The notes: generated from the sequence alone by a model not told the origin. A DNA stretch of 48,900 nucleotides from Betaproteobacteria bacterium (GCA_947458265.1 CANGYF010000025.1:1-48900); one strand, 5' to 3'. Shown: positions 19,130 through 28,017, counted from the first letter of the stretch. Numbers and translations are program-made.

Positions 19130-19657
19130 ATGGCAGGTGTGCATGATGAACTCTTGGCGCTGGTACGGACCGTGCCGGATTTCCCGATCCCTGGCGTGAC
19201 CTTCCGTGACCTCACGCCGCTGATGGCCGATGTGGCCGCGCTGCAGCGGGCCGCTTCGGGGCTGGCCGACCCGTTCCGCCGCGCCGGTATCGCGAGGGTC
19301 GCGGGTATCGAGGCGCGCGGCTTCATCTTCGGTGCGCTGGTGGCCCGTGAACTGTCGGCCGGGTTCGTGCCGCTGCGCAAGCCGGGGAAGCTCCCGGCAG
19401 GCGTCGAATCGGTCAGCTACGCGCTGGAATACGGTACCGCAGCGCTGGAGATCCATCGTGACGCCCTGCCCCCGGGCATGCGCGTGCTGCTGGTCGATGA
19501 CGTGCTGGCGACCGGAGGCACCGCTGCGGCGGCGGTCGAACTGTTGCAGCGGCTGGGTGCGCAGGTCGCGGGCGCAGCCTTCCTGCTGGAACTGCGAGCG
19601 CTCGGCGGACGGGCGCGGCTCGACCGCTGCCCGGTGCATGCGGTGCTGGAAGCCTGA
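19130..19657 (+). CDS. apt: Adenine phosphoribosyltransferase
   Basis: A protein of 175 residues, the normal size. It condenses adenine with PRPP to AMP in purine salvage. The PRPP-binding loop VLLVDDVLATGGT lies at about residues 119-131, and the N-terminal FPIPGVTFRDLTPLM and GIEARGFIFG blocks are typical. ATG 19130 is preferred because AGGAG at 19117-19121 lies eight bases upstream; ATG 19124 would be too close to it. It converges on metK across a shared bidirectional terminator. Confidence 0.95.
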   Translation: MAGVHDELLALVRTVPDFPIPGVTFRDLTPLMADVAALQRAASGLADPFRRAGIARVAGIEARGFIFGALVARELSAGFVPLRKPGKLPAGVESVSYALEYGTAALEIHRDALPPGMRVLLVDDVLATGGTAAAAVELLQRLGAQVAGAAFLLELRALGGRARLDRCPVHAVLEA

Positions 19658-19673
19658 ACAGGGCGCGCCAAAC

Positions 19674-19701
19674 AACAACGCCCCGCAAGCGGGGCGTTGT
19701 T
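19674..19701. terminator. Bidirectional terminator between apt and metK
   Basis: A perfect 11-bp stem AACAACGCCCC / GGGGCGTTGTT (19674-19684, 19691-19701) with loop GCAAGC. Flanking TTGTTT on each strand supports termination of both convergent genes. Confidence 0.85.
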
Positions 19702-19723
19702 TCCTCCCAAAGGACGGCGCAGG

Positions 19724-20884
19724 TCAGATACCGGCGTCGGCCTTCAGTGCGGCGGCCTTGTCGGTCTTCTCCCACGTGAACTCGGGCTCGTTGCGGCCGA
19801 AGTGGCCGTAGGCGGCCGTCTTCTCGTAGATCGGGCGCAGCAGGTCGAGGCTGTGGATGATGCCTTTCGGGCGCAGGTCGAAGTGCTGCTCGACCAGCTT
19901 GGCGATCTTCTCGTCGGCGATCTTGCCGGTGCCGAAGGTCTCGACCAGCACGCTGACCGGCTTGGCGACGCCGATCGCGTAGGCGACCTGCACTTCGCAC
20001 TTGCTGGCCAGGCCCGCCGCGACGATGTTCTTCGCCACATAGCGACCGGCGTAAGCGGCCGAGCGGTCGACCTTCGACGGATCCTTGCCCGAGAACGCGC
20101 CGCCACCGTGGCGCGAGTAGCCGCCGTAGGTGTCGACGATGATCTTGCGACCGGTCAGGCCGGTGTCGCCCTGGGGGCCGCCGATGACGAAGCGGCCGGT
20201 CGGGTTGATCAGGTAGCGTGCGCCCTTGAGCAGCTCGGCGGGGATCACCGGCTTGACGATCTCCTCGATCACCGCCTCGGTCAACGGCTCGTGCGAGATG
20301 TCCGGGGTGTGCTGGGTCGAGATGACGACCGTGTCGATGCCGACCGGGCGACCATCGACATACTTGATGGTGACCTGCGACTTCGCATCCGGACGCAGCC
20401 ACGGCAGCTTGCCGTTGCGGCGCATCTCGGCCTGGCGCTCCATGAGCCGGTGCGAGTAGTGGATCGGCATCGGCATCAGTTCCGGCGTCTCGTCGCAGGC
20501 AAAGCCGTACATCAGGCCCTGGTCGCCGGCGCCCTGGTCGAGATCCAGACCCTTGCCTTCATCGACGCCGGCGGCGATGTCCACCGACTGCTGGTCGTAG
20601 CACACCAGCACGCCGCAGCTCTTGAAGTCGAAGCCGATGTCCGAATCGGTGTAGCCGATGCGCTGCACGACCTTGCGTGCGACCTGGGCGTAGTCGACCT
20701 GCGCGCTGGTGGTCACCTGACCTGCCATCACCACCAGGCCGGTGTGCACCAGCGTCTCGGCGGCCACCCGTCCGTGCTTGTCCTGGGCCAGGATCGCATC
20801 GAGGGCTGCGTCCGAGATCGCGTCCGCGACCTTGTCCGGATGGCCTTCCGATACCGATTCAGAGGTAAACAGAAATTCGCTCAT
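19724..20884 (-). CDS. metK: S-adenosylmethionine synthetase
   Basis: A protein of 386 residues that makes SAM from methionine and ATP. Motifs are EGHPDK at residues 13-18, GAGDQG near 118-123, and the P-loop-like [16 protein letters not shown]. No deviation from the family is seen. It has an unusually long region upstream (about 200 bases to the lpxL-like gene) with a candidate extended -10 at 21044-21052, implying a leader of about 150 bases. I recognise no SAM riboswitch class in it. With ahcY and metF it completes most of the activated-methyl cycle in 6 kb. Confidence 0.98.
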   Translation of the reverse strand: MSEFLFTSESVSEGHPDKVADAISDAALDAILAQDKHGRVAAETLVHTGLVVMAGQVTTSAQVDYAQVARKVVQRIGYTDSDIGFDFKSCGVLVCYDQQSVDIAAGVDEGKGLDLDQGAGDQGLMYGFACDETPELMPMPIHYSHRLMERQAEMRRNGKLPWLRPDAKSQVTIKYVDGRPVGIDTVVISTQHTPDISHEPLTEAVIEEIVKPVIPAELLKGARYLINPTGRFVIGGPQGDTGLTGRKIIVDTYGGYSRHGGGAFSGKDPSKVDRSAAYAGRYVAKNIVAAGLASKCEVQVAYAIGVAKPVSVLVETFGTGKIADEKIAKLVEQHFDLRPKGIIHSLDLLRPIYEKTAAYGHFGRNEPEFTWEKTDKAAALKADAGI

Positions 20885-21043
20885 TGGGAAACCCGTCTGC
20901 TGTAGAGGAAAGGATGCCGGAGCGCGAGGAGCGCGCCGTTCTTGGCGGAATGGAACCTGCGGAACACGAAAACGGTCTGCGACCCGGCACTCCGCACGAG
21001 GCTGACGCGATCGCGAACCCGGGATGCAAGCAAAAAGGGCGCT

Positions 21044-21068
21044 AGGATAGCAGAGTCGCTCCCGACTC
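21044..21068 (-). promoter_or_regulatory. Candidate extended -10 of metK with adjacent perfect palindrome
   Basis: On the minus strand TGCTATCCT (21044-21052) fits an extended -10. Just upstream is a perfect inverted repeat GAGTCG/CGACTC with a four-base spacer (21053-21068), and a consensus TTGACA lies at 21072-21077. The TTGACA-to-TATCCT spacing of 22 bases is too long for a normal pair, so the assignment is tentative. The palindrome could be an operator for metK, or a hairpin in the leader of the divergent acyltransferase gene. Confidence 0.35.
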
Positions 21069-21087
21069 CGATGTCAAGAAATCCATT

Positions 21088-21954
21088 TTGCTCTTCCTGA
21101 TCCAACTGCTCGGCCGACTGCCGCTGCGCGTGCTGCACTGGCTGGGCACTGCGCTTGGCTGGGTCGCCTACGCAGTCGACCGCCGTTACAGGCATCGCCT
21201 GCGCGAAAACCTGGCCCGTGCCGGGATCGCCGAGGGCGCTGAACTGGCCCGCATCCGGCGCGCCGCGATCGCAGGGGCCGGCCGCACCATCGCCGAACTG
21301 CCCTGCTTCTGGTTGCGGCCGCAATCGACGCTCGCCCGATGGGCGCGGGTCACCGAAGGCCAGCACTTGCTGGACCAGGCCCATGCCCGCGGCCGGGGGA
21401 TCCTGTTCCTGACGCCCCATCTCGGTGCATTCGAGATCACCGCGCAGTGGTACGGGATGGCGCGGCCGATCACCGTCATGTACCGGCGCCCGAAGCTGGC
21501 CTGGCTCGACCCGATCGTGCGCGCCGGTCGCGGCCGCGGCCATGTGGGGCTGGTCGGCGCCGACCTCGGGGGCGTGCGGGCGATGCTGCGCGCGCTGCGT
21601 GCCGGCCAGGCCGTCGGATTGCTGCCTGACCAGGCGCCCGGCGTCGGCGAAGGCGTCTGGGCGACCTTCTTCGGCCGACCTGCCTACACGATCACGCTGG
21701 CCGCGCGCCTGGCGCGATCGACCGGCGCGACCGTGCTGATGGCGGTGGGTCGCCGGCTGCCCGCCGCCCGTGGCTACGAACTGGAATTCCATCCACTGCC
21801 CGATCCACTGCCCGACGACCCGGCGCTGGCAGCGCGTGCCATCAATGCTGCGGTCGAGGCGGTGGTCACGCGCGATCCCGGCCAGTACCTGTGGAGCTAC
21901 AACCGGTACAAGCAGCCTGCCGGGGCGCCGCCCCCTCCGGACGGGGCCGCCTGA
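21088..21954 (+). CDS. LpxL/HtrB-family lipid A acyltransferase, first copy
   Basis: A protein of 288 residues of the lysophospholipid acyltransferase family that adds secondary acyl chains to lipid A. An N-terminal membrane helix (LIQLLGRLPLRVLHWLG) comes first. The HX4E catalytic motif is His111/Glu116 in TPHLGAFE, and a LLPDQAP block follows. No ATG exists in frame near the expected start; TTG 21088 gives an N-terminus LFLIQLLGRLPLRV that matches relatives. The frame is open upstream only to 21046. A nine-codon ORF from ATG 21071 overlaps the start out of frame. The stop overlaps the next gene's ATG as TGATG. Confidence 0.88.
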   Translation: MLFLIQLLGRLPLRVLHWLGTALGWVAYAVDRRYRHRLRENLARAGIAEGAELARIRRAAIAGAGRTIAELPCFWLRPQSTLARWARVTEGQHLLDQAHARGRGILFLTPHLGAFEITAQWYGMARPITVMYRRPKLAWLDPIVRAGRGRGHVGLVGADLGGVRAMLRALRAGQAVGLLPDQAPGVGEGVWATFFGRPAYTITLAARLARSTGATVLMAVGRRLPAARGYELEFHPLPDPLPDDPALAARAINAAVEAVVTRDPGQYLWSYNRYKQPAGAPPPPDGAA

Positions 21955-22832
21955 TGGGTACGCGCTTCGCGCTGCTGGTGGTCTGGCTGCTGCACCTGCT
22001 GCCGTTCCGGCTGCTGGCGCTGGTCGGGCACGGGCTAGGCGTGATGCTGTTCCTCCTGCCCACGGAACGGCGGCGGGTGGCATTGACGAACCTTGCCCTT
22101 TGCTTCCCGGCGCTGTCGGCGGACGAGCGGCGGCGGCTGGCGCGCGCGCATTTCGCCGCCTTCACCCGCAGCGTGCTCGACCGCGGCATCGCCTGGTGGT
22201 CGAGCCGCGAGCGGCTGATGCGCATCGTGCAGGTGGAAGGCTGGGAGCACCTCGACCGGTGCGCCGGCCGTCCGGTCGTGCTGCTTGCGCCGCATCTCGT
22301 CGGGCTCGACATCGGGGCACAGCGGATGGCCGCCGAGCGCCCCGCGATCTCCTTCTACAGCCTGCAGAAGGATCCCGTGTTCGATGCCTTCCTGCGTGCG
22401 AAACGCAACCGCTTCGGGTTGGTGACGATGGTGTCGCGGCAGCAGGGGCTGCGCCCTGTGCTGCGCGCGATGCGTACCGGCTTGCCGCTCTACTACCTTC
22501 CCGACCTGGACCTCGGCGCGCGCGATTCGGTGTTCGTGCCGTTCTTCGGTGTCCAGGCAGCGACTGTGCCGGCGCTGTCGCGCATCGTGCGTCTGACCGG
22601 CGCGGTGGTGCTGCCATGCGTGACCGAAATGCTGCCACGTGGCGCCGGCTACCGGGTGCGCATACTGCCGCCGTGGACCGGTGCCTCCGGCCAGGGCGAG
22701 ACCGACGAAGCCGCCGATGCGCGGGCGATGAATGCACTGATCGAAGACCTGGTCGCCGGCATGCCGGCGCAGTACCACTGGCTGCACAAGCGGTTCAAGA
22801 CCCGTCCGCCGGGCGAACCGTCGCCCTATTGA
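21954..22832 (+). CDS. LpxL/HtrB-family lipid A acyltransferase, second copy
   Basis: A protein of 292 residues of the same family as its upstream neighbour but clearly diverged. It has an N-terminal helix (residues 5-35), the catalytic HX4D as His114/Asp119 (APHLVGLD), and [20 protein letters not shown], a typical LpxL/LpxM block. ATG 21954 shares its A with the preceding TGA, so translation is probably coupled. Two adjacent acyltransferases would let the cell add the two secondary acyl chains of hexa-acyl lipid A; which copy does which cannot be told from sequence. Confidence 0.9.
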   Translation: MGTRFALLVVWLLHLLPFRLLALVGHGLGVMLFLLPTERRRVALTNLALCFPALSADERRRLARAHFAAFTRSVLDRGIAWWSSRERLMRIVQVEGWEHLDRCAGRPVVLLAPHLVGLDIGAQRMAAERPAISFYSLQKDPVFDAFLRAKRNRFGLVTMVSRQQGLRPVLRAMRTGLPLYYLPDLDLGARDSVFVPFFGVQAATVPALSRIVRLTGAVVLPCVTEMLPRGAGYRVRILPPWTGASGQGETDEAADARAMNALIEDLVAGMPAQYHWLHKRFKTRPPGEPSPY

Positions 22833-22843
22833 GGAGGCATGGC

Positions 22844-23269
22844 ATGTTCAGCAATCCCGATGTCGACCGCCTGCGGGCGCTGCTGCGCGAAACCCGAACC
22901 ATCGCCGTGGTCGGCCTGTCACCGAAGCCGGACCGGCCAAGCCATGGCGTCTCGAAATCGATGCAGTCGTTCGGCTATCGCATCGTGCCGGTGAACCCTG
23001 GCCAGCCGTCGATCCTGGGCGAGACCTGCTATCCGACGCTGCGCGACATCCCGGCACAGGTGCTGGCGGACATCGACCTGGTCGATGTGTTCCGGCAGTC
23101 CGACGCGGTCGCCGGCATCGTCGACGACTGCATCGCACTCGGCCTGAAGCGCCTGTGGCTGCAGGACGGCGTGGTCGACGAGGCGGCGGCGCGGCGCGCG
23201 CAGGACGCCGGCATCGAGGTGGTCATGGATCGCTGCGTGTACCGGGACTATGTAGACTTGATGCGATGA
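22844..23269 (+). CDS. CoA-binding domain protein (YccU-like)
   Basis: A protein of 141 residues formed by one Rossmann-like CoA-binding domain. The N-terminal [18 protein letters not shown] and the conserved YPTLRDIP segment identify the YccU group, whose function is unknown. GGAGG at 22833-22837 is six bases before the ATG. The stop overlaps the dapF start as ATGA, so it is probably co-translated with dapF in the acyltransferase-dapF-xerC transcript. Confidence 0.92.
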   Translation: MFSNPDVDRLRALLRETRTIAVVGLSPKPDRPSHGVSKSMQSFGYRIVPVNPGQPSILGETCYPTLRDIPAQVLADIDLVDVFRQSDAVAGIVDDCIALGLKRLWLQDGVVDEAAARRAQDAGIEVVMDRCVYRDYVDLMR

Positions 23270-24096
23270 AACTGGCCTTCACCAAGATGCATGGCGCCGG
23301 GAACGACTTCGTCGTCATCGACGCCACCCGCGAGCCGCTGGCCTTCGATCCGCCGCTCTGGCGGCGCATTGCCGATCGCCACCTGGGCGTCGGTTGCGAC
23401 CAGATCCTGGTGGTCGAGCGACCGCGCCTGGATGGCACCGACTTCCACTACCGGATATTCAACGCCGACGGCGGCGAGGTCGAGCAGTGCGGCAACGGCG
23501 CGCGCTGCTTCGTGCGCTTCGTGCGCGAGAAGGGGCTGACCGACAAGCGCGAGATCCGGGTCGGCACGATGGCCGGCATCATCTCGCCGCGGATGGAGGA
23601 TGACGGCCGGGTCACGGTCGACATGGGCGCACCGCGCCTCGAGCCGGCCGAGATCCCGTTCGTGGCGCCGGCGCGCGCCGACGTCTACCTGCTCGACCTT
23701 GAGGGCGGGGCGGTGGAGGTGTCTGCGGTGTCGATGGGCAATCCCCATGCCGTGCAGGTGGTGGCCGATGTCGATGTCGCCCCCGTGCTGGAGCAGGGGG
23801 CACGCATCGAATCCCACCCGCGGTTCCCGAAGCGGGTCAATGCCGGCTTCATGCAGGTGCTCGACCGGCGCACGGTCCGCCTGCGGGTGTTCGAGCGCGG
23901 GGCGGGCGAGACGCTCGCCTGCGGCACCGGCGCGTGCGCGGCGGTGGTCGCCGGCAACCTGCGCGGGCTGCTCGATGCCCAGGTCGATGTGCACACCCGG
24001 GGCGGCGTGCTCACCATCGCCTGGGCCGGCGAAGGCAGGCCGGTGCGCATGACCGGGCCGGCAGTCACCGTGTTTGAAGGTACGATCGACACCTGA
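23266..24096 (+). CDS. dapF: Diaminopimelate epimerase
   Basis: A protein of 276 residues that converts LL- to meso-diaminopimelate for lysine and peptidoglycan synthesis. The two catalytic cysteines are Cys75 (QCGNGARC) and Cys219 (ACGTGACA), and the N-terminal [12 protein letters not shown] is intact. It overlaps the upstream gene by four bases (ATGA). Downstream are DUF484 and xerC, the order usual in proteobacteria. Confidence 0.97.
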   Translation: MKLAFTKMHGAGNDFVVIDATREPLAFDPPLWRRIADRHLGVGCDQILVVERPRLDGTDFHYRIFNADGGEVEQCGNGARCFVRFVREKGLTDKREIRVGTMAGIISPRMEDDGRVTVDMGAPRLEPAEIPFVAPARADVYLLDLEGGAVEVSAVSMGNPHAVQVVADVDVAPVLEQGARIESHPRFPKRVNAGFMQVLDRRTVRLRVFERGAGETLACGTGACAAVVAGNLRGLLDAQVDVHTRGGVLTIAWAGEGRPVRMTGPAVTVFEGTIDT

Positions 24097-24122
24097 ACGA
24101 ACGAGACGGGATGGGGGAAGGT

Positions 24123-24797
24123 ATGGAAGAAGAGATCAAGCCGGAGCAGGTCGCGGCCTACCTGCAGGAGCATCCGGAGTTCTTCGAGCTCTACTCGAAC
24201 CTGATGGAGAACCTGTTCGTCCCGCATCCGCACGGTGGCCGGGCGATCCCCATCTCCGAGCGCCAGGTGCTGACCCTGCGCGACAAGAACAAGCTGCTCG
24301 AGACGAAGCTGGCGGAGCTGATCCGCTTCGGCGAGCAGAACGATTCGATCAGCGAGAAGCTGCACCGACTCACCGTGGCGCTGGTCGCCTCGGCGGACGC
24401 TCCGGTGGCGATCCATGCGACGCGCTACCACCTGGTGGAGGATTTCGCCGTGCCGCACGTCGAACTGCGGCTGTGGTCCGCAGGTGGCGTCGCGCCTGAA
24501 GGCGAGACCTCGGTCGAGTATTCGCCGATCAGCGAAGAGGCGCGCGTGTTCGCCGACAGCCTGACCCAGCCCTACATCAGCGCCCGGGCCATGTTCGACA
24601 GCGCGTCCTGGTTCGGCGCCGATGGTGAGCGGCTGCGTTCCTTCGCCTACATCCCCTTGCGTGGCCAGCAGGCGTTCGGCCTGCTGACGCTGGCGAGCGA
24701 GGATCCGCAGCGGTTCTATCCCGAGATGGGCACGATGTACCTGAAGAGGCTGGGCGACAGCGTCTCGGCCGCCCTGGGACGGAGCCTTGCCGGCTGA
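24123..24797 (+). CDS. DUF484 family protein (GAF-like)
   Basis: A protein of 224 residues, nearly always found between dapF and xerC. It begins with the family motif PEQVAAYLQEHPEFF, followed by a short helical stretch (VLTLRDKNKLLETKLAELIRF shows heptad spacing; positions about 46-66) and a GAF-like C-terminal domain. No catalytic function is known. ATG 24123 has GGGGG at 24113-24117 upstream; ATG 24111 would add MGEG and is also possible. Its end overlaps the xerC frame by 11 bases. Confidence 0.9.
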   Translation: MEEEIKPEQVAAYLQEHPEFFELYSNLMENLFVPHPHGGRAIPISERQVLTLRDKNKLLETKLAELIRFGEQNDSISEKLHRLTVALVASADAPVAIHATRYHLVEDFAVPHVELRLWSAGGVAPEGETSVEYSPISEEARVFADSLTQPYISARAMFDSASWFGADGERLRSFAYIPLRGQQAFGLLTLASEDPQRFYPEMGTMYLKRLGDSVSAALGRSLAG

Positions 24798-25755
24798 CGC
24801 GATCGATGTCGTGCCGCCCGGCGCGCCGGCCGACCCGCCGGACTCGCTGTCGGCGGCGTCGCAGGCGCTGCTGGCGCGCTTCGTCGACTACCTGGCGACC
24901 GAACGCCGGCTGGCGGTGACGTCTGTCGAAGCCTACGAATACGACGTGCTGCGCCTGCTGCGGCTGGCAGGGGATGCGCCGCTGGCGGGCCTGACCGCGC
25001 AGGAGATCCGCCGCTTCGCCGGCCGGTTGCACGGCCAGGGCCTCGATGGCCGCTCGATCGCCCGGCTGCTGTCGGCCTGGCGGTCTTTCTACCGATGGCT
25101 GGTGCGCGAACGGCTGTCGGCTGCCAACCCGGCGCTCGGCGTGAAGCCGCCCAGGTCGGGCAAGCGCCTGCCGAAGGTGCTGTCGCCGGACGAAGCCTCG
25201 CAACTGCTGGATGCGATCCCGGAATCCCCGGCCGAGGTGCGCGACCTGGCCATGCTCGAGCTGCTCTATTCGTCCGGGCTGCGCCGCGCGGAACTGGTCG
25301 GCCTGGACCTGGGCGACGTGCGCAGCGCCGATGCGCTGGTGCGGGTGACCGGCAAGGGCAGCCGCACCCGGGAAGTCCCGGTCGGCCGGCAGGCATTGCA
25401 GGCGATCGATGCCTGGCTACAGGTGCGTCCGCTGCTGGCGAAGCCGGACTGCGATGCACTGTTCGTGGGCGCGCGCGGCGAACGCATCTCCGACCGCGTG
25501 GTGGCGACCCGTGTCGAGCAGTGGGCCCGCCGGCGCGGCCTGGTCCAGCACCTGCATCCGCACATGCTGCGCCATTCGTTCGCCTCCCACGTGCTGCAGT
25601 CGAGCGGCGACCTGCGTGCGGTCCAGGAAATGCTGGGCCATGCGAGCATCGCGACCACGCAGATCTACACCCACCTCGACTTCCAGTACCTGGCGAAGGC
25701 GTACGACGCGGCGCACCCGCGGGCGCGCATCGGCAAGCTGCCGAAGCAGGGCTGA
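24787..25755 (+). CDS. xerC: Tyrosine recombinase XerC
   Basis: A protein of 322 residues. With XerD it resolves chromosome dimers at dif. It has an N-terminal SAM-like core-binding domain (about 25-115) and a catalytic domain with the full set: Arg166 (SGLRRAEL), Lys190 (GKGSR), His259 and Arg262 (HMLRH), His285 (GHAS) and the nucleophile Tyr294 (IYTH). The first in-frame start is TTG 24787, overlapping DUF484 by 11 bases; GTG 24811 is an alternative that removes eight residues of a variable tail. Context with dapF-DUF484 favours XerC over XerD. Confidence 0.93.
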   Translation: MPADAIDVVPPGAPADPPDSLSAASQALLARFVDYLATERRLAVTSVEAYEYDVLRLLRLAGDAPLAGLTAQEIRRFAGRLHGQGLDGRSIARLLSAWRSFYRWLVRERLSAANPALGVKPPRSGKRLPKVLSPDEASQLLDAIPESPAEVRDLAMLELLYSSGLRRAELVGLDLGDVRSADALVRVTGKGSRTREVPVGRQALQAIDAWLQVRPLLAKPDCDALFVGARGERISDRVVATRVEQWARRRGLVQHLHPHMLRHSFASHVLQSSGDLRAVQEMLGHASIATTQIYTHLDFQYLAKAYDAAHPRARIGKLPKQG

Positions 25756-25888
25756 GTTCAGCCCAGTGCGACGGCCCCTGCAGGTCGCAGTGGCCGGCAT
25801 GCGGGTCGCGCACGTGCTCGTCCGCCACTTGATGGAAGACATGCTTCGCCTCGCGCCGCCGTGCGACTGCCCTGGCCGACCGATCAAA

Positions 25889-25917
25889 TGCAACTGAGTA
25901 GCGCAAATGGGTTGCAT
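25889..25917 (+). promoter_or_regulatory. Candidate Zur operator(s) upstream of the DUF1826 gene
   Basis: CGCAA-N5-TTGCA at 25902-25916 has perfect GCAA/TTGC arms. A second, imperfect copy TGCAA-N5-TAGCG (25889-25903) overlaps it. The arrangement matches other copies at 29.2, 32.3 and 38.1 kb. The strong ribosome binding site of the leader ORF begins at the next base. The operator role is inferred from recurrence and gene content. Confidence 0.6.
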
Positions 25918-25935
25918 AAAGGAGGTGGCCGGTGC

Positions 25936-25971
25936 ATGCTCGGGCATCCCGTTGAAACACTTCCGACATGA
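25936..25971 (+). CDS. Eleven-codon leader ORF coupled to the DUF1826 gene
   Basis: ATG 25936 opens an 11-codon frame, MLGHPVETLPT, preceded by AAAGGAGGTG (25918-25927), close to a perfect Shine-Dalgarno, at eight bases. Its TGA overlaps the ATG of the DUF1826 gene as ATGA (25968-25971). The DUF1826 start has no ribosome binding site of its own, so translation of the leader probably delivers ribosomes to it. No run of regulatory codons is obvious. Its existence is inferred from signals alone. Confidence 0.5.
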   Translation: MLGHPVETLPT

Positions 25972-26684
25972 CGCAGGCACTCTACGGTCGATTCGCGGTC
26001 GCCAGCCGCGGCAACGATGGCGCGCAGGTGATGCGCACGGTTTCCAGCGACGATCCTTCGTCGCTGATGCGTATCCACGAGCCTTCGGTGAACCTCGCCG
26101 TCTGGCGGCGGACGCCGGATGATTCCGTGCTCGCGGCATGGCGCGACGCCTGCGCGACCGGCTCGACGGTGGTGGATGCCATCGTTCGCCCGGGCGCGCT
26201 GCACGAGGCAGACGAGACGGCCTGCGCGTCGTCCGTGGGCGAGCGGTTCGGCGTGTTCGCCCAGGACGTGCTCGTGCTGTCCCGCTGGATGGCCTGCATC
26301 GCCGGCTGCGTCGAGGTGCGTGCCCGGCTTGTGTCGATCGACGACGACCAGTGCAGGCTGTTCCATGTGGACGAGCAGGCACTGCGCATCCTCTCGACCT
26401 ATGTCGGCCCCGGTACGCAGTGGGTCGAGGAGGGCGGCGCTCGGCGCGAGCGCCTTGGCATGGGCGGCCTGCCCGCAGACGCATTCAACCGCGCGTTGCT
26501 GCTTCCGGGCGCCGCCGTGCACCAGGCACGCGCCGGCTGGGTCTGCCTGCAGAAGGGCGATGCCTATCCCGGCAACCGCGGCCGAGCGATCGTCCATCGA
26601 TCGCCGCCGATCGAAGGCAGCGGCCTGCGCCGCCTGCGGTTGACGCTCGAGCCGTCGGGCTATTGTCGATACGGACCCCCATGA
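25968..26684 (+). CDS. DUF1826 family protein, zinc-response associated
   Basis: A protein of 238 residues. I recognise DUF1826 by its central block CRLFHVDEQALRILSTYVGPGTQWVE (about residues 125-150; key residues Cys, His, Asp, then Tyr-x-Gly-Pro-Gly-Thr) and the later GDAYPGN and HRSPP. The Cys/His/Asp cluster could bind metal. The family has no proven function; I recall it near zinc-responsive genes, which fits the operator upstream and the znu cluster downstream. No signal peptide is seen, so it is cytoplasmic. It is probably translated by coupling from an upstream leader ORF. It converges on the lipoprotein gene. Confidence 0.8.
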   Translation: MTQALYGRFAVASRGNDGAQVMRTVSSDDPSSLMRIHEPSVNLAVWRRTPDDSVLAAWRDACATGSTVVDAIVRPGALHEADETACASSVGERFGVFAQDVLVLSRWMACIAGCVEVRARLVSIDDDQCRLFHVDEQALRILSTYVGPGTQWVEEGGARRERLGMGGLPADAFNRALLLPGAAVHQARAGWVCLQKGDAYPGNRGRAIVHRSPPIEGSGLRRLRLTLEPSGYCRYGPP

Positions 26685-26798
26685 ACCCCGGCGGGCGGTC
26701 CCTGCCGCTGCCACCGCCGCCTCGCGCTAAACTCCGGGCCACGCCTCGCACCACGCGACCGCCCGCGGGCTGCGGCAGGCTGCACGCAGTCCCTCCGG

Positions 26799-27218
26799 TC
26801 AGAAGCGACGCGGGTATGGCCGGAACGGGTCCCGCCAGCCATGTACCGGTCCCCAGGGACCCCAGCCCGGGCCGTAGAAGCTGCGCGCCCGCACCGATTC
26901 CTCGAACCGCACGACATCCAGATGCACGCGTTGCATGTAATCGATCACCGCGTCAGGTACGCCCTGCTCCCGCAGCTTCGCGAGTTCGCTCGCAGGCAGC
27001 CGGTAGACGGCGTGGCTGCGCTGCATGCGCTCGATGATCTGCTGTGGCGACTGTCCTGCCTTGGCCGACGCGACGATCTCGGCCAGCGAGGGCGGCGGTG
27101 GTGCCGGTTCGCCGGAGGTGGCGCAACCGGCCAGCATAAACAGCAGCACCGCCACCACTGCTGCGCGCACGAGCGTGGCGTGGCTGCGGCCAGGACGGGT
27201 ACTGATCTCGATTGCCAT
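26799..27218 (-). CDS. Small lipoprotein, function unknown
   Basis: A 139-residue precursor. From ATG 27218 (preceded by GGAGAG at five bases) there is a basic N-terminus, a hydrophobic segment and a lipobox LAGC, so Cys at about residue 31 is lipidated. The mature protein has a Pro linker (EPAPPPPS), then a conserved-looking helical region with IIERMQRSHAVYRLPASEL and REQGVPDAVIDYMQ, and ends in a Gly/Trp/Pro/Arg-rich tail (GPGWGPWGPVHGW). It lacks His- or Cys-rich metal sites. It is divergent from tonB with about 70 bases between starts; whether it belongs to the zinc island is open. Confidence 0.82.
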   Translation of the reverse strand: MAIEISTRPGRSHATLVRAAVVAVLLFMLAGCATSGEPAPPPPSLAEIVASAKAGQSPQQIIERMQRSHAVYRLPASELAKLREQGVPDAVIDYMQRVHLDVVRFEESVRARSFYGPGWGPWGPVHGWRDPFRPYPRRF

Positions 27219-27286
27219 GCATTCTCTCCGGTGCGCTGCGCGTGGCCGTGCGGCAAGCGATCGCTGGCGGGCGACAGACCCCGCGC

Positions 27287-28012
27287 ATGACAGCCGTGCG
27301 CGAGATGCCATTCGATGCTCGCCAGCGCCGGCTTGCGCTGGGGTTCACGGCCATCTTGCACGTCTTGGTGCTGGGCTGCATCTTCCTGCTCCACGTTCAG
27401 GCACCGCGTCCCGCACCCGAGCGGCCGCCGCTCGAAGTCGTGATGATCACCCCACCTGCGCCGTTGCCGGAACCCGTGCGTCCACCGGAGCCGCCCCGGA
27501 TCGCGGTGCCGCCGCCGGTCGCACGGCCGGCTCCGCCTGTACCAGCGACCCTCCCGCCACGGCCGGCCCCAGCCACACCGCCGCCGGCAGAGGTGGCACC
27601 GGCGCCCGCCGTGGCTCCCGCGCCGGTGCCCCAGGCGCTCGCGCCGGCGCTCGATGCCACGCCGCGCCCTGCCGCGCCGTCGGTTTCGGCGGCGGCGCCC
27701 GCTGCGCCTGCTGCCCGCCCCGCCGCGCTGGTGCCGCCGTCGTTCGATGCCGACTACCTGCACAATCCGACGCCGCGCTATCCGCCGGCGGCCGCACGCC
27801 TGCGCGAGACCGGGCGGGTGCTGCTGGCGGTCAGCGTCAGCGCGGCCGGGCTGCCGGAGCGGGTCGAGATCGCCGCAAGCAGCGGTTCGCCCCGCCTCGA
27901 CCAGGCGGCCCTCGAGACCGTGAAGCGCTGGCGGTTCGTGCCGGCGCGCCAGGGTGACAAGCCGGTCGCGGCTTCGGTCACCGTTCCCCTCGTGTTCAGA
28001 CTCGACGAGTAG
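27287..28012 (+). CDS. tonB: Energy transducer TonB
   Basis: A protein of 241 residues. A membrane anchor (about 17-37) is followed by a long Pro/Ala-rich periplasmic spacer (about 40-160) and a C-terminal TonB domain from about 170 with NPTPRYPPAAARLRETGRV and the closing VKRWRFVPARQGDKPV. It transmits proton-motive force to outer-membrane receptors. ATG 27287 is chosen; ATG 27305 is possible, and an upstream ATG at 27212 would overlap the divergent lipoprotein start. exbB follows five bases after the stop. The matching receptor is probably the one at 38.2-40.3 kb. Confidence 0.9.
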   Translation: MTAVREMPFDARQRRLALGFTAILHVLVLGCIFLLHVQAPRPAPERPPLEVVMITPPAPLPEPVRPPEPPRIAVPPPVARPAPPVPATLPPRPAPATPPPAEVAPAPAVAPAPVPQALAPALDATPRPAAPSVSAAAPAAPAARPAALVPPSFDADYLHNPTPRYPPAAARLRETGRVLLAVSVSAAGLPERVEIAASSGSPRLDQAALETVKRWRFVPARQGDKPVAASVTVPLVFRLDE

Positions 28013-28017
28013 ATGCC

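Noticed and set aside
20885-21043. Known SAM riboswitch upstream of metK
   Set aside because: I looked for SAM-I, SAM-II and SAH core blocks on the metK strand and found none.
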